Shown here in pieces: positions 12,461-23,595 of a DNA stretch of 64,000 bases. Every line of letters begins with the position of its first letter. Within the stretch, counting starts at the first letter, position 1. The position numbers were made by a program, and so were the translations under genes. The DNA comes from Riptortus pedestris (Eukaryota > Arthropoda > Insecta > Hemiptera > Alydidae), in assembly GCA_019009955.1 (NCBI GenBank), contig CM032229.1:147440001-147504000 (forward strand), in the 5' to 3' direction. The notes below the pieces were generated by a model. The model did not search any database. It was given only the letters and a program-made list of their open reading frames with translations, and was not told where the DNA came from.

Positions 12461-14221
12461 AAGATAGCTGTGTGTAAGTGGCGACTGGCCTGTCCTTGTT
12501 TAAAATAATTCCTCTCTCTTCTTGAATTCCTTCGGCTGGAATGTCATTCACTCACTGAACGCTTCACCCCTCTCAGTTTTTCTGTCATTTGGTCCTATTG
12601 CCATTCATTGGAAATATATACCTTTAGTCACTACGTGTCTTATAGTGTTAATTATTCCGATCAAGTAGTTTATTCTAGTTCTGTAGCTAGTTTTGCATGT
12701 CTGTCGGAGTCAATCAATGCTTTCAGGAGTTTCTTTGAGTCTAGGATGCTAATATACTCTTAGTGTAGCATATATGTTGTTAACTTTTGGATATCTGGAG
12801 TATAAGTTCTTACTGATTTAAGAGAGCTTAATGAGCCGGTGAATATTACTCCTTCAGCAGATTTCTTGACTTCGAGTGCCAAAATGTTAACAGAGCTGTC
12901 CTAAAGTGTGAACGCATTCTAATTTTTTGAGTACTAGAAATCCATCACGTAGGTCCTGCGTAAAGTAAGCTGATTTCTCCATTTGAGTTTCAGCTTAAAT
13001 TTATCATTGGAAACTTGCTTATTTTACGCATCTTTTCATGACGTACTTTTTTTATAGTTATTATTTTGTTTTAAATGAACAATATCGCCTCGTAATGGAC
13101 GTTCATTGTGTTCATGATTTACCTCTATCTTATCAACTAACTTTGGTGGAACAGAACTTACTTACCCTTCTACTCCTTCCTGCAAGTTCTCTCTCAGCTG
13201 ATCTATCCCCCTCAGGCTGGGACCGACTCCCCTGGTTTGTCATGCATTTTCCTGGATAGTCTAATGGGACCTATCCTCTCTATAATATTGGGCTCGCCAT
13301 AAAATTCCATTAGTCCTTCTGACAGCCTTATTTACTTCTATGAATACGCCAGCAGCTCCAAATATCTTTCTCAGTGCTCCCCTCACTCAGACCACGTGGA
13401 CTTGCTACTTTTTCTTGGTGTGAGTCCGTGCCTCGCTGCCTTATAGGATTAGGATTAATATGATTTGGGCAATCAAAAACTAGGTTATTATGCCCTTTAT
13501 AGTAGTATAATGCTGATTACAAGTCCCTGTTTTACTCAATGTCTTAAATAATATCAACTATTATATTGTAAATACCGCTCTTGTCATATCCTAAGGATAT
13601 TTATTTATTTTTACTAATTTTCTATACAATTATTTCTTAATTAAATCTATAAATACATTTTTATTTATTTATATTTACTTAAAGATGTGTGCTAGTAAGA
13701 CGAGTTACGTTGTATGTACCTATTTACGCTTCTTATTACTGACTTGATATCTGTAACTGGCTTCATATTTGGTCAATAATTAATAATTATTGTATATTTT
13801 TTACACTGGCAATATATTTACTTATCCTATATAATAATAGTATATTCACTTTTTTCATTGTATATTATATTACATAAACATATATTTTCTCCCTTACAAG
13901 TACATATTTTCAACTGGCATTATAATTAGCCAATATTACAATTAAATGACTTTTACTTTTAATGTATGTACTTTTATTCTCGCTGCCTTATATTACAAGT
14001 GGTTAGGAAACCATTTTGAATATTTGTACGTTGGAACTCGCAAAACAGAAAAGAACCTTTTGTGCAGGAACTTGTCATTCGTCTCTGATTCGCATTTCAA
14101 GAACGGCCAAAATGACAAAATGATTTATAATTAGTATCCTACTCGTTAGCGCTGTTGATAACACGCTACAGAAATGATAGAAGCTGTGGGATTGTGCTTT
14201 CTTGTCAGAGTGGGGCTAAAC
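12461..14221. other. unassigned AT-rich sequence
   Basis: No gene or repeat family recognised in about 1.8 kb. The frame at 13038-13259 lacks any domain signature. Confidence 0.5.
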
Positions 14222-14326
14222 ATTTTTTTTAGTAAATTCGTCTCTAAATAAATCCCAATAGCCCTCACGGGAATCAAACTCATGACTCGATGTTTACCAA
14301 GTTTTTACCTGCCCCAACTATGTATC
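14222..14326 (-). mobile_element. degenerate SINE fragment
   Basis: Minus-strand remnant: TAGTAAATTCGTCTCTAAAT (body) then CACGGGAATCAAACTCATGA (decayed B-box) and TTTACCAAGTTTTTACC. Heavily diverged, but the order of blocks matches the other SINE copies. Confidence 0.6.
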
Positions 14327-14780
14327 TAAAACCACAACTATAAGTTATTTCAGTAATGAAAACATAGATAGCTCTAAATGTATTTTTATTAATTTTTCCT
14401 TTGCAACCGATGCTGTTTGTGAATGTATTCCCACTCTCTATTAAATAATTATCAGTGGAATAATGAGTTTTGGTTTCAATTCTTATAAGGTTTATTTTAA
14501 TATTCTATGAAATTTAAAAATATTTACTTCAATTCAGTTTAGATCATATCGATCATTCTCAGTGATTTATTTGCAGAGGGTTTAATACCGCGTACCAAAG
14601 ATAATATACATTTTTTTATTATGTCCTTTTTTTTTTTTGAAGTTATCGGTGTTTAATCATACTTCACGAAAACAAAAGAAGGGATGTGAAGTAATAAAGC
14701 GATTCATTTCTCTTTTTTGACAATGAACGTCACAGAGTGAATTGGTTTTTAATCAAGATAACCGTTGGTTGGTTGGTTGG
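14327..14780. other. unassigned AT-rich sequence
   Basis: No recognisable feature apart from short T homopolymers. Confidence 0.5.
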
Positions 14781-15001
<221 letters not shown>

Positions 15002-15199
15002 GTGGGTGGTGCGGGACTTGGTGTTGTCAGCCTAAACTGGACACATACATTTACTCGCGGTTGGTTTATTCAAATAGGCCCTTGGAAACAGGTTCATACT
15101 TGACTTGGGCTCACCCCCACTTCAGCCCTCTGATTTCATCTCTCTTACTGGTCATCGCTTTAAGGCCCACCCTTTTCTTTTAACTCACTCTTTAAACTT

Positions 15200-15365
15200 G
15201 CTAGATGTTGATAAAATATTTTTAAAATCGGACCTGGAATATGGAAGGTTTAGAGAGGAGGGGGTTTAAATTCCCTATTCAAAATTATTGGAAATTTTTG
15301 TCGGATTGGAAAATGTTATAGGTACACCTGATTTGTTGTAGTATAATATTCTACAGTTGTTCTAG
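15200..15365 (+). mobile_element. H-family core-2 fragment
   Basis: Contains AAAATCGGACCTGGAATATG, GGTTTAGAGAGGAGGGGG and GGAAAATGTTATAGGTAC, which align with core 2 of the long H copies (for example 52080-52260). Both ends are missing. Confidence 0.55.
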
Positions 15366-15599
15366 ACAGTTTCCCTCTAGTTCAAATATTACCAGAATAA
15401 TTTGTTTTGTTTTCCTCAACTTTTCAAAACATTCTTCAAATGCCCATTGGTCCTATTATCCTACATGGAATGTAACGGATTTGAGTTTTTTTCGAATTAA
15501 TATTCGATGAATGATTTTTTTTGTTGTTGATATTATTGAAATATGTGAAATTTTGATTTGATTTTAAGATTTGTGCGTCCTTTGTTTGAGTAAACACCA

Positions 15600-15965
15600 A
15601 TTCTTATCAATATTTCGAAATAATCAACTCGTCGTCTGAACTGTCTAATTTTATTTTAATATCTATTACTAGGTAGGTTTGGTCTATTGTTACAAGAGTC
15701 ATTTTTACACTACATACAGTTTTCTTCATATTACTATCTGTGCTGTGTTTTTCTTTTAACATTATTTATAACCGAGGAAGGTTGATGTGATATGAACGTA
15801 TAAAATTATTATTGTTAAAAATATATAAATCTCTTTTGAAATATGTAGTCTAATAATGGATATTGTAACAATCGACAAACCTAATAATATATATTAATAT
15901 AAAATTCTTTGCTCACAGCCCTGACGAAGAGAATATATATCTCGAAATATTCGGTCGTTGTCGAG
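15600..15965. repeat. imperfect inverted-repeat element, possibly a Penelope-like terminus
   Basis: Two nested inverted pairs. The outer arms are about 15604-15640 (ATTTCGAAATAATCAACTCG) and 15918-15955 (CTGACGAAGAG... CTCGAAATATTC). The inner arms are about 15663-15698 (GGTAGGTTTGGTCTATTGTT) and 15860-15890 (GTAACAATCGACAAACCTAA). The middle is AT-rich and non-coding. CTGACGA...CGAAA resembles, imperfectly, the conserved blocks of a hammerhead ribozyme core such as Penelope-like retroelements carry. That link is inference. Confidence 0.5.
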
Positions 15966-15999
15966 TTGTGGGGTAATTAGAAGAGGGGAAAAATAGGAA

Positions 16000-16238
16000 A
16001 ATGATAATATCTCTGACTGTCAATTACGATGAATGTTATATTACTAATCTTGTTGCAAAATTAGTTTTTCTGTAATTATTGTTTTAACTCCAATATTAAC
16101 CAAAAAATATTCTTTTATTACATGGTCAATCCTCAGTCAACCCCCACTTCTACGCATCTAGCATTAACAATATGCTAATATATCATGTAAGGTGTCATTG
16201 AAGGCCTATATACCTTGTATTATTTTCATTTAGTTTGT
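16000..16238 (+). mobile_element. H-family fragment interrupted by the next copy
   Basis: Aligns with the middle of the H core (AATCTTGTTGCAAAATTAG, TCAGTCAACCCCCACTTCTA, TATTAACAATATGCTAATAT) and stops exactly where a full-length copy starts at 16239, so the later copy probably inserted into it. Confidence 0.65.
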
Positions 16239-16353
16239 AGTAGATTTCCCTTAAGGGAAATCAGGTATTGAAGACGTACTCATGCTGCGATTTTCGAAAA
16301 AATGTTTAAATTCCCATCGATCCTACCTAGGAGTTGACGAAAATGAGTTCAAA

Positions 16354-16385
<32 letters not shown>

Positions 16386-17251
16386 CGTGCGCGTGTGTGT
16401 GTATGTTTATATATATATGTCTGTTACGCCCTAGCGGTCGCAATTATTGTTTAATCGTTACCAAACTCGATATTTAGTCATTTTATGTAAAAAGCAAGAT
16501 CAAGTTCGTTAACGGCTGAATTCGACCCAGGGAGAGGAGAGGTTAGAGGGGAGGAATTTCGAAAATTCGACATATCTCCGTTACTATACGTCGGATCGAA
16601 AGATTGTATAGAAATAATCTTATTGCAAATTACATTTACTATAAATATTGTTCTATACATATTTTCCGTTTAATGAGTATTAACCGAGATATTTGGATTT
16701 CTTAGTTTTACGCAGACTCCTACTAGTGCCATATTAATAATAAGCTGTTAGATCATGAACTACTTCATTATAAGGCTAAATACTAAATATTGTTTTCATT
16801 GAACTTTTATTTTGTGAGATATATGCAAACATGTTCTGTTGACCCCCCCCCTCTAAGGGGGCCCACTTTTTTTCGTTCTTGGATTACTAAAATTTAAGTG
16901 TTTGAGGTAAAACTGATTCTTATTCATTACAAATTACAGCACTAGCTTTAATAAATTGTTTTCAACAATATTAATATTTACTATTTTTTATATTTCGTTA
17001 ATAGTTTGTCTTTCTGGTCTATCTATCTATCCAGCGCTAGGAGGTTGGTTCCTGTTTGTTTACAATTCAGCTGCTTTTCCTTGAAGATATTTATTAACTT
17101 GTGTTGTGAATTTACTGAAAGATTTCTCTTTACCGTTTGTATTTATTCACTTAACATTCAAGGTAATGTTACCTGTATGTATATTTATCTATTGTAAACC
17201 TTCGCGTGGGAAATCTGCTTAGTTAACGTAACCTCTGCGTGACGGCCTTTT
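16239..17251 (+). mobile_element. H-family Helentron-like element, full length (~1.0 kb)
   Basis: Both ends present. The 5' end is AGTAGATTTCCC, with the palindrome GATTTCCCTTAAGGGAAATC at 16243-16262. The 5' block has GACGAAAATGAG, and the microsatellite slot is filled by (TG)n then a short TA run (16358-16420). The core includes a G-rich tract (about 16528-16555, as GGGAGAGGAGAGGTTAGAGGGG). The 3' end has GTGGGAAATCTGCTTAG, a partly decayed hairpin (ACGTAACCTCTGCGT) and GACGGCCTTTT. There is no transposase, so it is non-autonomous. The inverted terminus/hairpin layout matches described Helentron-associated elements (HINE, DINE-1). Confidence 0.82.
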
Positions 17252-18171
17252 ATTAGTATGTAACGCCATAAATTTCGTTCTATGCTCTAAATGGCCTCGC
17301 TTTTTATTTCTAAGCCCTTGTTCGTTGATACGTACTAATTACACTGTATACATGACGAATAATTTGCTGTAAGTAGGATAGGTGGCATTAGTTTATTTAG
17401 ATGTCATAAATTAATCAGCTTTTGACGTACATTAAAGCTGAAAGATACATTAAATTACGTAAAATCAGAATTTCTTGCTAAAGGGCATATATCTATTTGC
17501 CTGCATTTACTGATGGGATTCATGGCATACTCACTTTTCTTAATAAACTAGCAGGTATTGAGCGTAATATAAAAGCCTGAAAAGACGCTGTATAGAGGCC
17601 TGCGTTTTAGCCATAGTGGATTATGCTCTACTGCGTGGTGGCCCTTAGTGAAAGCATTAAAATAAAGCTGCAATTTCCAGACTTCAAAGAAGCACTTTCC
17701 TTAGAATCATCAAAGCGCACCATACAGCAAATGAGATCTTACAAGTCCAGGAACGCCCCCTTTTATAATATAACTAACAAACTTGGTGGCTATCATAAGG
17801 AGCTAACCATTTGCTAACTTCAATTCTTTCGGAACTCAATATTAACAATACTAAAGGCTATTTGTAAAGAGGAATTATTTATTAATAAGGTTAAAGTCAA
17901 ATGTCCTTTGTTTGTTTATGTGCCTTCAAAGAAGACGCGCAATAATTTGTCTTTATTAAAGTTCATTTTCAAATAAAATTAATGAAAATTCTCATTGAGA
18001 CAGTATTTTATATATCGATATAACATTAAAATCCACCACAAAGGACCTGTGACCTTATATTATTTTCTATATTAACCAAAAGTAAGAAACCTATGTGTCA
18101 TGACTTTTTTTCAAAGTGACAATTATATAATAATGAATATATTTTGCTGCCTGTTTATCAATCTATTTTTA

Positions 18172-18174
<3 letters not shown>
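17252..18174. other. unassigned AT-rich sequence
   Basis: No gene or repeat match. The 64-residue frame at 17623-17817 has no recognisable motif. Confidence 0.5.
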
Positions 18175-18213
<39 letters not shown>

Positions 18214-18250
18214 ATATATATATATATATATATATGTAGATAGATAGATA
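18175..18250. repeat. compound (CT)n(TA)n(GATA)n microsatellite
   Basis: CT repeat to about 18211, TA repeat 18214-18235, then about four GATA units. Confidence 0.95.
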
Positions 18251-18336
18251 GTCATTCCTATGTCGGACCACTGAGTATTTGAAGGAAGGTTTTTATAACA
18301 CGTGCATCTTGAGAACAGCCTCAATAGCTGACTGTT

Positions 18337-18560
18337 TAAAAAGTCCGTCACACAGGGGCTGCGTTAACTAAGCAGATTTTCATATCACATATTTCAGCGT
18401 CACATATTTGCATTTATCTCAAAATGTGAACAATATTTGGTATTTGGGTTTCAAATAAAGTGCTTCATAATACAACCGTTTTTTTTAAATATGGCTTGAG
18501 TAATAGAGGGGGTTTACAGATGACCGACTTTTTTTTTAATATCTAGAATTTTATTATATT
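18337..18560 (-). mobile_element. H-family element, 3'-end fragment
   Basis: Begins with AAAAAGTCCGTCACACAGGG, GCTGCGTTAACTAAGCAGAT (hairpin then inverted terminus), followed by core sequence TTTGCATTTATCTCAAAATG, TTCAAATAAAGTGCTTCATA and GAGTAATAGAGGGGGTTTAC. Confidence 0.75.
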
Positions 18561-18980
18561 GTGTAAACGGTATCTGAAGAAACTATTTTTTTTCAATTAA
18601 CATTCATGGTTTTTTTGGTACGTCTTCGGAGCCTAAAACTATAAGCGATGAGAAGATCAATGTATAGTCTTGTTGAAGATTTAATTTTTTTGGTTTTTGT
18701 CCTGTTGCCAGGCTTCTTATTATATTCAAAGAGGTTTTGTAGTATCAGATGCCCTATAATAAAACATGTTTTATAAAAATATATAAACCATTTGATATCC
18801 TGGTTAATATAAAATATTTTTGAAGAAGTTTTTTTTTTATATTTGTTTACCCTAGCCTAACTACTTAAAATTATCTAATCCCGATAAGATGTCAGCTACC
18901 AATTTGCATAACAGCTTTGAAAATACACTTGTTGTAAAGTTTCTTCTGATTGTACCGTGGAAGCACTGATTGGAAGATAG
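18561..18980. other. unassigned AT-rich sequence
   Basis: Poly-T stretches and no recognisable element. Confidence 0.45.
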
Positions 18981-19340
18981 AAAGCTGCGCAAACTAAGCA
19001 GATTTCCCACGTGTAAGTATGATACACTGGTCTTCTCATCTATACTCCTACCTCTCTCGTAGTAAGAAGTCAATGTAAATGGAATTTGGAATGAACTTAG
19101 TTACTTATAGTAAAACTCAGACGATTAAAAGTAGGGGTTTACTGAAAACACAAAAGTAAATATAACTCATAATATTCAAGATTATTAAAAAATGTATTTA
19201 ACAACCATAGAAAATTAAATTTCCAACAACATTGGTTTTACGAGATTTTTCGAAGAGTTTCAAGTACCTCCCCCCCCCCCATTAAATCCAACTCCCTAAA
19301 GCCGATTTCGGCCATTATCTTTTTATGTTTATGGAGGAGT
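18981..19340 (-). mobile_element. H-family element, decayed copy
   Basis: GCTGCGCAAACTAAGCAGAT, TTCCCACGTG at 18984 onward is the 3' terminus. AAAAGTAGGGGTTTACTGAA, CAACATTGGTTTTACGAGAT, the C-run (19269-19279) and GCCGATTTCGGCCATTA are core blocks in the correct minus-strand order. Confidence 0.7.
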
Positions 19341-19790
19341 TAAGTATATGTAGAGTGTGATATAGGTCAAATAAACTGTTTAGCATCTTTTATGTTGAAT
19401 GTCTATTTTTATTCTTCATTTCATGTCATGAAAACAAATGCCTGTATCCTAAGAATTTACAAAACATATGTTTGCACCTAACCTATATCTTACAATTACC
19501 CATAAAGATATAAATAGAACAATCCTTCATCATAATGTTCTCTCCCTAATGTAAACATTTTCGAGTTAAGAACCTAAACTCGCAATTGATGTATCTAATC
19601 TAGTTAATATTTGTTGAATACAGTATTTAGTTAATTATATATCAGTTTATTGTTGATATCACATGAGTGGGGGGGAGGGGGTTATGCAAGGCTGAAAACT
19701 ACAATACAAATAGCTCGGTTAATATTGATAGTAAAAAAAAGAAATGTATATGATAGACAACGGAAGGATCAAAAAGGTCAAACACCTCCA
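19341..19790. other. unassigned sequence, some possible H-family remnants
   Basis: A short piece near 19556-19590 (CATTTTCGAGTTAAGAACCT) resembles the inter-core spacer of long H copies. Nothing else was recognised. Confidence 0.4.
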
Positions 19791-19915
19791 CTCTTAATAC
19801 TTCTTTTATTACAGACAAAGTACTTTCGGGGCGAACCGTCCCATCTTCAGTGCTCTAGAGCTGGTCCCTATTGAGCCGACATCTCCGGCGAGGTCCATAT
19901 GATAGCATTTATTGG
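19791..19915 (-). mobile_element. retroelement tail with CTGAAGATGG...CGAAAG motif
   Basis: On the minus strand: CTAGAGCACTGAAGATGGGA, CGGTTCGCCCCGAAAGTAC, then TTTGTCTGTAATAAAAGAAG. The same CTGAAGATGG...CGAAAG arrangement occurs at 21634-21762. GGG/CCC can pair between the two conserved blocks, so the local fold is hammerhead-like but not canonical. It lies directly next to an H fragment. The family is not identified with certainty; Penelope-like is possible. Confidence 0.5.
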
Positions 19916-20175
19916 AGCTTCATGTTTCAATAAGATTGGTTCTATACAATTTTTCGGTTAGACGTTTAATAAAGGACATGTTTCTAATCTTAGAAATCTT
20001 CCCCTCGAACCTTCACTTCCATGTGTCAGATTTCAGCCATTAACGAACTTGATCTTTATATGATATGCTTATATATCGAGTTCAGTAACGAAAAACAAAC
20101 ATTACGAGCCTCAGTTTTTTATGATTGATGGACATTTGAGGAAAATGGGAAGTCTGCTAAGAATTCTGCTGACAA
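19916..20175 (-). mobile_element. H-family element, 5' half fragment
   Basis: TTTCAATAAGATTGGTTCTA, GATTTCAGCCATTAACGAAC, TTATATATCGAGTTCAGTAA, then GATTGATGGACATTTGAGGA. The core and 5' block are in minus-strand order and the microsatellite slot is lost. Confidence 0.75.
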
Positions 20176-21479
20176 TGACTTCTGAAGTACCTAGACTTGT
20201 TTAAACAATGTTAAGATTATTACAATGTCGATGAAAGCTTTTTGCGGTTGTTTGGGTCTTAAACTGAACACGCACTCATTCAGACTGGAGCTGAAGTTAT
20301 ATAAGTTACGTGGTCAAAATTGTTTGGTAAAGTGGGGTAAGAAATGACGTTTAACAAAAGGACCCTAAGAATTATTTAGAAAGTTGGCCAGAGCCATTAG
20401 AGAACAATAAGGTACAGAGAAAAGCACTATGGATTGAGAAACGGCGGATGGAAGCTCCGGGAAAACTTGGAGGATTTCTCATTAGGTTTGTTGGCCATGA
20501 CAAGGGTGCATTAGGTTTTCCCCGCTTTATTAGGTATTTTACCAAGTTAATATACCGCTCTCTTGTCTTCAACCACCGGTTTCTTCTTCAAGTCAGGACA
20601 AACTTCATTATGGAACCGTTTTCTTTCAACATTTTCTTCAAGGGATAACGATTTATGAACCTCTTATTCTGTCTATCATGTTCATACGTCCCAACTTCAT
20701 GCTTTATTGTTGGCGATCTTATCTAACTTATTTGTTAAATTGTCTTATAGGCTTTGACGCTGATCGTGATCAGCTTTACTTTATGGGGGAAGATTTTTCG
20801 AAAAGTGTGTAAATAATTAACTTTTAAATTTCTGAATGTGACTTACACTTACGAGTACAACATCATCTTCATTTGGATTGGGATGGTGGGGGGGGGGGGA
20901 GAGGGTCTTATGTTTCCCATAGCATTGTGTTAACTTGATTATAATAGTGTTAACTACTGAATTCACAAGATAAAATTTTGATAATAAATCAACCAGTAAC
21001 ATAATTACAATTAATTTTCCACTCTTTAAATGAAAGGCGTCCAGATTGGATAAGTTGGCTTCCCGAGTTAAATTTATAGAATTAGTCATGAATCGCATAT
21101 GTAACAGTTAGCCCCTGGATAGCTGCCCAGATAAACCCTAGTTCGGATTTTTCCTGGTTCCATGGGCTTTTCTGTTCTAATACAATTCATATTATTTTTT
21201 TTTTTTTTAAATCAGACTCAAAAAAAAAAATCAAGGTGGATGTTCTGAAAGAGGTATGTTAAAGTAATAGTCTTATCAAGGACCATGGAAAAAGGAGTTT
21301 AAGACGCCTTAGTCATACCATAAGGCACAGAAATCAGAAATATTTTTGAAGGAGAGGTCATTTGGCACTTAAGGGAAGAGGAGAATTGAAGGCATCTTAT
21401 GATTTTCAGTGAGGATAGCATGTGAAAAGAGCAGCTTCAGAAGGAACCCAAAGGGTCCAACTATAAGGCTTAGCCTTCA
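20176..21479. other. unassigned sequence
   Basis: About 1.3 kb with a G homopolymer near 20889 and T/A runs near 21198-21230. No gene or repeat match was recognised. Confidence 0.5.
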
Positions 21480-22368
21480 TATCATGTTGATGTATAATTT
21501 GTTTGATCCTTACCGAACTTGATATATAAGCGTTTCATCCCATACTCTAATGGTGAAGTTCGTTAATGGCTGAAATGGAACTAGTGGGAGTTGGAAATTT
21601 AAAAAATTCTATATATTTACGTTGTTATACATTCCTTGGAGAGAGAGAAAAAGAGACGTCCAATTCTTCACAAATATGTATTTCAGCGCTAAGTGCTTTC
21701 GAAGACTATTGCCTCCATCTTCAGAGCTACCTGCATGCTCATTGGGAAAGACAGCAAGCGACTTGTTATACATTGTTTCGGAAGATTGTATTGAACCAAT
21801 TTTATTGGAAATTAAATTTACTATTAATATTGCAATATACACTTATTGTCTATCATGAATATTACTAGCGACACTAGATGATATACTTGCAAATACGTTG
21901 TGAGATAACGTCATCAATTAAGATCTTTACGTTCTTGACGCGGAAGTCTTTATTTTATCTAAACCAGAATCGGTACTTAACTGTTTGATTCAGCTATAAA
22001 GAACTTATGTCTGGAGAAGGGGAGGTTTAGAGGATGGAATTATTAAAAATTTGAAATATTTAAGTTAGCATGAGTTGGACCGAAAAAAGTGATATAACTA
22101 ATGTTTTTGGAACTTTAATTTTTTACAATTGTTGTTTAGTACTTTTTTTCTTTGCCTGGAATATTATGCGAGTTACATGTATTTTTATGTTATTCAGCCT
22201 TAATAGACCCCCACTTATAATCGTATGATTTTTCCTATTAGTACTGAGTATATTCCAGATTCTGGTAAAGGCAACTTACGGCAAGAGAAATAGATGAGAT
22301 GACCTGTGTGTTATACCACCACGCAAGAATTATGCTAAGTTTACGCAGCCCCTGTGGGACGAGCTTTT
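21480..22368 (+). mobile_element. H-family element, long form, 5'-truncated, containing a small insertion
   Basis: Core 1 starts near 21496 (TTTGTTTGATCCTTACCGAA). Core 2 runs about 21985-22230 (GGAGGTTTAGAGGATGGAAT, AATAGACCCCCACTTATAA). The 3' end (GCTAAGTTTACGCAGCCCCT, GTGGGACGAGCTTTT) closes at 22368. A 129-bp insert with 12-bp duplications sits at 21634-21762. The next H copy starts immediately at 22369, so the two are in head-to-tail tandem. Confidence 0.75.
21634..21762 (-). mobile_element. short retroinsertion with 12-bp TSD
   Basis: Flanked by TTGTTATACATT at 21622-21633 and 21763-21774, with H-element sequence on both sides. On the minus strand it carries GCTCTGAAGATGGAGGC, CTTCGAAAGCACTTAGCG and ends in TTTTTCTCTCTCTC, a microsatellite-like tail. 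A target duplication plus simple-sequence tail indicates 5'-truncated retrotransposition of a CTGAAGATGG-type element. Confidence 0.75.
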
Positions 22369-22848
22369 TAGCAGATTTCAGGGAAATCAGCTATTGAGGT
22401 CGTACTCATGACGCGATTTTCGAAAAATTTCTTCAAATGTCCATCGATCCTACCCAGGAGACGTTTTATGCAAAAAGGCAGATCAAGTTTGTTAATGGCT
22501 GAAATCGGACCAGTGGGGGGAGGGGTGGTTAGGGGTTTAGAGGGGGGTATTTTCGAAAGTTCAAAATATCTCCGTTACCATACGTCGGATCAAAATATTG
22601 TACAAAACCAATCTTGTTGCCAATCAAATTTACTATAAATATTGTTCTATACATTTATTCTCTATCTTGAATATTAACCGAGATATTTGCATTTTTATTC
22701 AAAGTGGGCCGATAACGGAGTAGTGAGTTTCCCGCTAAAAGCTAGTCGGCCGTTTCCGTAACTGTTCGGCTCTCGTATATTTCTCTATTGTATAACTTCA
22801 CGTGGGGAATCTGCTTAGTTTACGAAGCCCCTGCGCGACGGACTTTTT
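22369..22848 (+). mobile_element. H-family element, short form with both ends
   Basis: 5' end TAGCAGATTTCAGGGAAATC. The 5' block then jumps from CTACCCAGGAGA straight to CGTTTTATGCAAAAAGG, so the microsatellite slot is deleted. G-rich tract at about 22514-22548. After TTTGCATTTTTATTC the sequence changes to the short-form middle, then CACGTGGGGAATCTGCTTAG, hairpin ACGAAGCCCCTGCGC and GACGGACTTTTT. Confidence 0.85.
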
Positions 22849-23304
22849 ATTTTATTCCAGTGAAATGGATTCTTCCGCACAGTTTTAGTGATTGTGGAAC
22901 AGCATAATTTTGTTATTTAGGTTGAGCAGATATTCTAGAATTATTTCTGGGTATTATGCTTGAAAGTAAGATAAACTGACACCAGAAGCTTTTACGAAGG
23001 ATTCGTTCTGAAAACGTAAGATGGTTATATACTTCGAATGAACGTAATTTACATAAATATATAGTAACCATTTATCACGGATAAAAAAAAAAATACTTAT
23101 CAAGTGTTGATATATGTCGATTCCAGGACATAATTACCAATCAATAAGTTACCCATTCAAATTTATATTATTTATTTCTTTTACTTCAAAATATTACAAA
23201 ACTCCTGAACAGGCAAAATGCCATCTTTTATGATTGATCATTCCTTAGTGGTCGAAGAACAAATCTCATCAAGTATATTATATAAAAGAGTTATATGTGT
23301 ATTG
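22849..23304. other. unassigned AT-rich sequence
   Basis: No recognisable feature. Confidence 0.5.
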
Positions 23305-23595
23305 CCACTTCTCAATTACAATTCCTATTGAATGTTCTTGGTTCTTCCAACAATATATCTTATGTTGTCATAATTATGTTCTACGAAATTGTTTCATCTA
23401 ACGTGTATAGTAAATCATCTTCAACTCACATAAGATTAAATGCTATATTGCAAGACATTTCGTATGTTTAATTTAATAGGATCACAAAGAACTTATGTGG
23501 TGACCACTCACCAGATTTTTTAAATATACTTTTTATTTAATACAAAGTTGTTATTGTTCACGTAAATTTTGATGCTTCCTTGACAGTGATGGAAT
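23305..23595 (+). repeat. dispersed direct repeat, copy 1
   Basis: Shares a ~290-bp alignment with 25840-26146: TTCTTGGTTCTTCCAACAAT, TCACATAAGATTAAATGCTA, GTTGTTATTGTTCACGTAAA. Identity by eye is around 80% with short indels. The two copies are about 2.5 kb apart and flank the 48-bp minisatellite. No TIR or coding content was seen. Confidence 0.8.

Noticed and set aside
17623..17817. 64-residue frame as part of a transposon protein
   Set aside because: No motif from any RT, RNase H, integrase or transposase family could be recognised.
21700..21735. Canonical hammerhead ribozyme
   Set aside because: CTGAAGA and CGAAA are present, but the sequence between them does not pair as stem II next to the core, so only resemblance is claimed.
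21566..21868. 100-, 78- and antisense 77-residue frames
   Set aside because: They lie across an H-family core and a retroinsertion; overlapping frames on both strands have no domain.
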